Below, one piece after another: positions 5,113 through 9,218 of a stretch of 9,218 nucleotides of DNA; position 1 is the stretch's first letter, and every line of letters begins with the position of its first letter. The translations under genes and the position numbers were made by a program. Origin of the DNA: an uncultured Prevotellaceae bacterium. GTDB taxonomy: Bacteria; Bacteroidota; Bacteroidia; Bacteroidales; Bacteroidaceae. The notes beneath the pieces were generated by a model that did not search any database, had not been told where the DNA came from, and worked only from the letters and a program-made list of their open reading frames with translations. The stretch covers positions 1-9,218 of the forward strand of contig CAMZHP010000112.1 of NCBI GenBank assembly GCA_947306845.1, given 5' to 3'.

Positions 5113-5933
5113 GCGATAAAAGCCTTTAGCCGAGGCACATACGAACGGGATACCGGGACATTTTCCGAGCATGTCCTGAGGGTCAGTTGATAACCGTTGG
5201 AGTTGCCCTTGGCAGAAGTGATGTTGTTCACATTGACGACAAAAGAGCGGTGGCATTGGAAGATGTTCTCATAGTCTTTCAGTTCCTCGACCACAGCCGA
5301 CAACGTGGTGTGAAGTTCGGTGCACACCGCCTTGTTGTCTTTCAGATAGCAGACTGAGACATTGTTCTTCTGCGCCTCGACATACAGCAGGTCGTTGATG
5401 GGAACAGTGAGGTCGTTTCCCCTGACATTGGTGTCGTGGATGGTGATGCTGATATCTTTCTGCTCCTCCGCCGTGTTGCTCAGCAGCGCCTCCATTTTTT
5501 CTTTCAGAAACCGGTTGTACCCTACGATGACAGAGACAGCCGACATGAAGAGGCCGATCACCAGCGTCCAATTCAGAAACAAGAGAAATACCTCCAGGGT
5601 GACCGGAATATGAAAGAAGAGAGAGAACGTCAGGAAGTTGCACACAGCGATGAAGAGGACCAGGCCGAGGAGAGCACATCCATGATGCCAGACGCGCCAA
5701 GGCTGGACACGCTGCGGGAGACGGTTGAAGACACCCCAATTGTACAGGACACAGCAGCCCCACGTGACCAAGCCGAATATAACAGCCGTCAGGAATTTGT
5801 TTCCTTGATAATTGCTGAAACCAAAAGGCTGCAACAGATAGAGTATCGCCCAGATGCCCACGCCATAAAAGACGCAGTCTCTCGGCCAGTGCCCGCTCTG
5901 CATGAAAGGATATGTTCGGGTGAGGAAAGACAT
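5109..5933 (-). CDS. Membrane-bound LytTR-family transcriptional regulator
   Basis: The protein has 274 residues. Four hydrophobic segments lie at about 20-37, 46-64, 84-106 and 114-138, followed by a short cytoplasmic linker (KEKMEALLSNTAEEQKD) and a C-terminal LytTR DNA-binding domain at about 172-273. Hallmarks of the domain are DLLYVEAQKNNVSVCY (181-196), FQCHRSFVVNVNNI (225-238) and VPVSRSYVPRLKAFI (259-273). There is no receiver domain with a phosphoacceptor aspartate and no histidine kinase next to it, so the signal probably reaches DNA through the membrane part directly. It follows the hydrolase gene by seven bases and is therefore likely in the murB operon. The receptor gene downstream, with a direct repeat before its promoter, is the natural target; this is inference. 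Confidence 0.9.
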   Translation of the reverse strand: MSFLTRTYPFMQSGHWPRDCVFYGVGIWAILYLLQPFGFSNYQGNKFLTAVIFGLVTWGCCVLYNWGVFNRLPQRVQPWRVWHHGCALLGLVLFIAVCNFLTFSLFFHIPVTLEVFLLFLNWTLVIGLFMSAVSVIVGYNRFLKEKMEALLSNTAEEQKDISITIHDTNVRGNDLTVPINDLLYVEAQKNNVSVCYLKDNKAVCTELHTTLSAVVEELKDYENIFQCHRSFVVNVNNITSAKGNSNGYQLTLRTCSENVPVSRSYVPRLKAFIA

Positions 5934-5940
5934 CGCTGAA

Positions 5941-6702
5941 TCAGATTGTTATGGTTAAGCCGTCATAGGCGAGGAAAACGCCCTTGGGCAATATGCGTGA
6001 GGTCTCGGCATGGAGTCCCATCTGATGGGTGCAGTGGATGAGATAGGTGCGACGCGCCCCCACCCTTTGGGCAAAGGCGATGGCATCGGCCAGGAGCTGA
6101 TGGGAATGGTGTTCCTTCTCTATGCGCAGGGCATTGACGACCAATGTGTCGATCCCTTCCAGATAGGACATTTCTCCGTCATCAATGGTCTTCATGTCGG
6201 TGATGTAGGCCAGCGAACCGATGCGGAAGGCCAGGATGGGCAATTTCCCATGCATTACTTGGAAGGGCATCATATCAATATCGCCCACTTGAAGCGGTTC
6301 ATGGGGAGCGATGGTGTGGAGGTTGAGCAGCGGAACACCCGGGTAGAGATGCTCGCCGAAACAATAGGGCATGGTGATGCGGAGCGCCTTCACCGTCGGT
6401 GCATCGGCATAGACATTCACAGGTCCGAAGGTGCAGAACGGACGGATGTCATCGATGCCCGACACATGGTCGTAGTGAATATGCGTGAGCAGTACGGCAT
6501 CGATAGGTTTGAAATCAAAAGGAAGGATTTGCTGGCGGAAATCGGGACCGCAGTCAAGCAGCACCCGTGTGGAGTCGGTTTCGAGCAGTGCCGAGCATCG
6601 CAGTCGTTTGTCGCGTGGATCGGTGCTGCGGCACACCTCACAGCGGCATCCAATGCTTGGCACTCCGCCTGAAGTGCCCGTTCCCAAGAAAGTCAGTCGC
6701 AT
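5941..6702 (-). CDS. PhnP-like metallo-beta-lactamase-fold hydrolase
   Basis: From the chosen start the protein has 253 residues. The start MRLTFLGTGTSGGVP with the cysteine group C19, C21, C24 is typical of the PhnP-like branch. The metal-binding motif is THIHYDH (H74, H76, D78, H79), with further likely ligands H151 and D169. The ending THQMGLHAETSRILP and LAYDGLTITI is also characteristic of the group. PhnP itself is a zinc- or manganese-dependent phosphodiesterase acting on cyclic phosphates, but no phosphonate genes are nearby, so the substrate here is open. An ATG three codons upstream (6711) overlaps the AGAGGA ribosome site; the ATG at 6702 has that site eight bases before it and matches relatives. 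It lies 31 bases after murB and seven bases before the LytTR gene, in one probable operon. Confidence 0.88.
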   Translation of the reverse strand: MRLTFLGTGTSGGVPSIGCRCEVCRSTDPRDKRLRCSALLETDSTRVLLDCGPDFRQQILPFDFKPIDAVLLTHIHYDHVSGIDDIRPFCTFGPVNVYADAPTVKALRITMPYCFGEHLYPGVPLLNLHTIAPHEPLQVGDIDMMPFQVMHGKLPILAFRIGSLAYITDMKTIDDGEMSYLEGIDTLVVNALRIEKEHHSHQLLADAIAFAQRVGARRTYLIHCTHQMGLHAETSRILPKGVFLAYDGLTITI

Positions 6703-6710
6703 ATCTGTCA

Positions 6711-6716
6711 TCCTCT
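6711..6716 (-). promoter_or_regulatory. Ribosome binding site that decides the hydrolase start
   Basis: AGAGGA on the minus strand lies eight bases before the ATG at 6702. The alternative ATG at 6711 overlaps the last base of this site and could not use it. Confidence 0.55.
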
Positions 6717-6733
6717 GTCATGGAAGGGAAAAG

Positions 6734-7747
6734 TCACACAATATTCACTTCAGTATTGATCTCGATACCGAAACGCGCCAGGACATCCGCCTTGACTGCT
6801 TTGCTGAGCTTCAGCACTTCCTGACCAGTAGCTCCGCCCTTGTTGACAAGCACCAGTGCCTGACGGTCGTGCACTCCAGCATTCCCCAGCGAGCGGCCCT
6901 TCCATCCGCAGCGCTCTATCAGCCATCCAGCCGGCACTTTCTCGTGGTCCTCGTCGATGGTGTAGTGAGGCATCTGCGGATACTCGGCCTGAAGCTGGAG
7001 GTATTTCTCTCGTGAAATGACAGGGTTGACAAAGAAGCTGCCTGCATTGCCCTCCACCTTGACATCAGGCAGTTTGGCATTGCGGATATCGATAATTACC
7101 TGGCGCAGTTGGGATGCCGTAGGCTTGGGAATCTCAAGCCTGTCGAGCTCGCTGCGTATATTGCCATAGTCAAGAACCGGACTGAAAGTTTCTGAGAGCC
7201 TGTAGGTGACGGCGGTGATGAAATATTTGTTTTTCCATTCATGCTTGAAGCGGCTGTCGCGGTAGGCATAGTCGCAGTCCTTCGGGTCGATGGTTTCACT
7301 CAGTCCGGTGACCATATCAACGGCTTCAATGCTCCAGATGAGGTCGCACACCTCAGTGCCATAAGCACCGATATTCTGCACCGCTGTAGCCCCCACGTCA
7401 CCAGGGATGAGCGAGAGGTTCTCCGTCCCATACCAGCCATGGTCGACACAGAGCCTGACGATATCGTCCCATGTCTCGCCTGAACCGCAACGGAGCAGCA
7501 CATGGCCATCCTCGCTCGTCGATTCCACCCCTTTGATGGCCGACTTGATCACAGTGCCTTCGAAATCACCGGTCAGCAGCAGGTTGCTTCCGCCACCAAT
7601 AATAAGCAGTGGCAGGTCATCGCTGGTAAGTGAGCAGACAAGCGGTGTCACCTCTTCGGCACTCTCTATCTCGACAAAACGCCGGCAAAAGGCTTCAATG
7701 CCGAACGTATTGTTCGCTTTCAGATTGAAATGGCTGAGGTCTCTCAT
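6734..7747 (-). CDS. murB: UDP-N-acetylenolpyruvoylglucosamine reductase
   Basis: MurB is a cytoplasmic FAD enzyme that reduces UDP-GlcNAc-enolpyruvate to UDP-MurNAc with NADPH, the second committed step of peptidoglycan precursor synthesis. The 337 residues match type I MurB (E. coli, about 342). Motifs in order: NNTFGI near the N-terminus, the FAD loop IIGGGSNLLL (49-58), IPGDVGATAVQNIGAYG (114-130), YRDSRFK (162-168), GNAGSFFVNP (233-242), PAGWLIERCGWKG (272-284) and HDRQALVLVN (293-302). By comparison with E. coli, R163, S237 (the proton donor position) and E333 are the catalytic residues, and all are present. It follows the lipoprotein gene by 36 bases and precedes the hydrolase, so it is likely co-transcribed with both. 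Confidence 0.97.
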   Translation of the reverse strand: MRDLSHFNLKANNTFGIEAFCRRFVEIESAEEVTPLVCSLTSDDLPLLIIGGGSNLLLTGDFEGTVIKSAIKGVESTSEDGHVLLRCGSGETWDDIVRLCVDHGWYGTENLSLIPGDVGATAVQNIGAYGTEVCDLIWSIEAVDMVTGLSETIDPKDCDYAYRDSRFKHEWKNKYFITAVTYRLSETFSPVLDYGNIRSELDRLEIPKPTASQLRQVIIDIRNAKLPDVKVEGNAGSFFVNPVISREKYLQLQAEYPQMPHYTIDEDHEKVPAGWLIERCGWKGRSLGNAGVHDRQALVLVNKGGATGQEVLKLSKAVKADVLARFGIEINTEVNIV

Positions 7748-7783
7748 AAGAATGGGTTTCTGAGTTGGTCAGTTCCAGGGACA

Positions 7784-8662
7784 TCAGTTGATGAGTTTGA
7801 CGAGTTTCCATCTCCCGTCAATCTGCTTGAAAGTCATCTCCGCCTCCAGGCCATTGGAAATGCCCCTGAGCACGAAGAGCTTTTGACGGCTCTTCCGGTA
7901 TTGCTGGCCATAAAGTATGTTGTAGATGACATCGGAAGGAAAGTCAAGTGGTTTGAATTCTGGCCATTGGTCAGGATAGAACTCACCCTCTATCGTCGAG
8001 TAATCATCATCTGGATCGGGAAGCACCGTGCTCACAGGCTCGTCCATGCTCTGTATCTGAAAGAGCGAGTCGGAGGCGAACTTCTCATAGAAGTCGAGGA
8101 ACGACCTGTTAGGACTCTGGTAGGTGTTGTTGAGCACGATTTCGGTGAGCATCCACTGTCCGTTGATACGCTTGAACACATGCTGCTCCACCGATTTGGC
8201 ATGAAGGTTGATCTTCTCTATCACAATGCTGTCAAGATGGGTATCCTTAGCCAGTTCGAGCTGACTCTCATCGTCGAAAATCAGGGTGTAGAACTCCTGC
8301 TTCATGAAATAGCGCTCGTGGTTCCAGTCATTGCGCTCGATGGTGGTCACGCTGTCGCCGTCGGTCACCTGCAAGGGGAAGGCAACACGCTCATACTGCA
8401 GTTTCTTATTGGCCGTGAAATTGAAGAGGAAGTCATCAAACAGCTCATCCGCCGTGACAGGCATGGGTGTGGCGGAGATGAGGCTGTCCATGGCATCCTC
8501 GGGGATGGTGTCGATCCCCACCGTATCGACAGTGTCGGCTACCACCGCCGTGTCTGCTGACAGGGAGTCGGTGGGCACCTCTGGCTTTTTGTCCTTGCAA
8601 CTGATGGTCATGCCAAGCATGAGGCAGACCATGCAGAAAAAGAACAGTGCGCTTTTTCTCAT
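7784..8662 (-). CDS. Putative DUF4348-like lipoprotein
   Basis: From the ATG at 8662 the protein has 292 residues. It starts with a lipoprotein signal peptide: MRKS, a hydrophobic run, then MTIS before C22, a slightly loose lipobox. An acidic, threonine- and aspartate-rich linker follows (about 25-65), typical of a tether, and then a folded domain from DELFDDFLFNF to the C-terminus (GRWKLVKLIN). I believe this matches the Bacteroidetes DUF4348 group, from memory of its DELFDDF motif; its function is unknown. Two repeats of a cystatin- or NTF2-like shape may be present, as GQWMLTEIVL and GRWKLVKLI occur at equivalent strand ends. The alternative GTG at 8686 would put eight extra residues before the signal peptide and is less likely. 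It heads the operon, divergent from pheS. Confidence 0.75.
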   Translation of the reverse strand: MRKSALFFFCMVCLMLGMTISCKDKKPEVPTDSLSADTAVVADTVDTVGIDTIPEDAMDSLISATPMPVTADELFDDFLFNFTANKKLQYERVAFPLQVTDGDSVTTIERNDWNHERYFMKQEFYTLIFDDESQLELAKDTHLDSIVIEKINLHAKSVEQHVFKRINGQWMLTEIVLNNTYQSPNRSFLDFYEKFASDSLFQIQSMDEPVSTVLPDPDDDYSTIEGEFYPDQWPEFKPLDFPSDVIYNILYGQQYRKSRQKLFVLRGISNGLEAEMTFKQIDGRWKLVKLIN

Positions 8663-8739
8663 ATCTCTCAAATTAACCGATTGCACGCCCCATCATCTCT
8701 GAACTGGGGTATTAGCAATAATCATGACGATATTACGGG

Positions 8740-8747
8740 CAAAAGTA
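8740..8747 (-). promoter_or_regulatory. Candidate -7 element for the lipoprotein-murB operon
   Basis: TACTTTTG on the minus strand fits TAnnTTTG. No TTTG lies at the right distance upstream, so the match is partial. The leader would be about 70 bases and would contain a small hairpin (CCCCA 8688-8692 with TGGGG 8705-8709). Confidence 0.45.
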
Positions 8748-8765
8748 CAACTTTATTTCGATATA

Positions 8766-8797
8766 TTTCCTATTTTATCTGAAAAATATTACCTTTG
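8766..8797 (+). promoter_or_regulatory. Promoter of pheS
   Basis: TTTC (8766-8769), 20 bases, then TACCTTTG (8790-8797). The -7 element is exact and the -33 element has one mismatch. The leader would be about 17 bases, with AAAGGA (8813-8818) two bases before the ATG. Confidence 0.65.
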
Positions 8798-8820
8798 CAC
8801 CGTTTTTAAACCAAAGGAAA

Positions 8821-9218
8821 ATGTTACTTGAGAAAATAGAGTCACTTCTGAAGGAAGTGCAGAGCCTTCAGGCCTCGAATGCCGAGGAGATAGAAGAGCT
8901 TCGTGTGAGATATCTGAGCAAAAAGGGCGAGATAGCCGCCCTGATGACTGATTTCCGTTCGGTGGCCGCCGAAGAGAAACGCGCCATTGGAATGAAAATC
9001 AACGAGTTGAAGCAAACTGCCCTCGAACATATCAATGCGTTGCGCGAGTCGCTGGCATCAACCGACAACCAGAATGACGACCTCGACCTGACCCGCACCG
9101 CCTACCCTATCGCGCTGGGCACACGTCATCCCATCTCCATCGTGACCAACGAGATCATCGACATTTTCTCGCGCATGGGCTTCACCCTTGCCGATGGCCC
9201 CGAGGTGGAGGACGACCT
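8821..9218 (+). CDS. pheS: Phenylalanyl-tRNA synthetase alpha subunit, N-terminal part (3' end outside window)
   Basis: The visible 132 codons cover the N-terminal part of PheS, which with PheT forms the alpha2-beta2 enzyme that charges tRNA-Phe in the cytoplasm. Residues 1 to about 80 form the tRNA-binding coiled coil (IEELRVRYLSKKGEIAALM, then EEKRAIGMKINELKQ). The catalytic core begins at about residue 95 with ALGTRHPISIVTNEIIDIF and RMGFTLADGPEVEDD, where the class II motif 1 region starts. No internal stop or frameshift is seen. The ATG at 8821 fits the family start (LLEKIESLL). It is transcribed away from the lipoprotein operon. Confidence 0.97.
   Translation, partial: MLLEKIESLLKEVQSLQASNAEEIEELRVRYLSKKGEIAALMTDFRSVAAEEKRAIGMKINELKQTALEHINALRESLASTDNQNDDLDLTRTAYPIALGTRHPISIVTNEIIDIFSRMGFTLADGPEVEDD

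Noticed and set aside
7730..8560. Long plus-strand reading frame of 276 codons opposite the lipoprotein gene
   Set aside because: It is antisense to a gene with a clear signal peptide and domain; the translation shows no recognisable motif. It is a codon-bias shadow of the real gene.

Overview
The window looks like chromosomal DNA from a Bacteroidales bacterium, most likely Prevotella or a close relative. The evidence is a BspA-like leucine-rich-repeat surface protein, a TonB-dependent receptor with a carboxypeptidase-regulatory-like N-terminal domain, a membrane-bound LytTR regulator, a lipoprotein resembling the Bacteroidetes DUF4348 group, and promoters of the Bacteroidetes type (TTTG, about 19-20 bases, then TAnnTTTG) instead of sigma-70 boxes. 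The species cannot be fixed from the sequence.

Left part (1-1512): the 3' end of an LRR surface-protein gene on the plus strand meets a YoeB/Txe-type toxin-antitoxin pair on the minus strand. Two near-identical 36-base hairpins fill the space between them, and the second abuts the toxin stop codon.

Middle (1513-2439): about 930 bases without a credible gene, but with much structure. From left to right it holds a consensus promoter for the toxin-antitoxin pair, a 100-base GC-rich island with a hairpin, a minus-strand intrinsic terminator, three tandem 22-23-base repeats that resemble an insertion-sequence end, and a block of hairpins flanked by inverted copies of a CACAAAGACACAAAG-type repeat.

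Right part (2440-8662): a minus-strand gene series, read from high to low coordinates: a putative DUF4348-like lipoprotein, murB (cell-wall precursor synthesis), a PhnP-like metallo-beta-lactamase-fold hydrolase, a four-helix membrane LytTR regulator, a TonB-dependent receptor, and a small secreted helical-repeat protein that overlaps the receptor gene. The receptor has its own well-matched promoter. A perfect 13-base direct repeat with a 20-base period lies between the regulator and that promoter and is a good candidate LytTR operator. I infer that the regulator, receptor and secreted protein form a small regulated outer-membrane unit added to a housekeeping operon.

Far right (8766-9218): a divergent promoter and the first 132 codons of pheS, cut by the window end. 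No rRNA, tRNA, CRISPR array or intact transposase was found.
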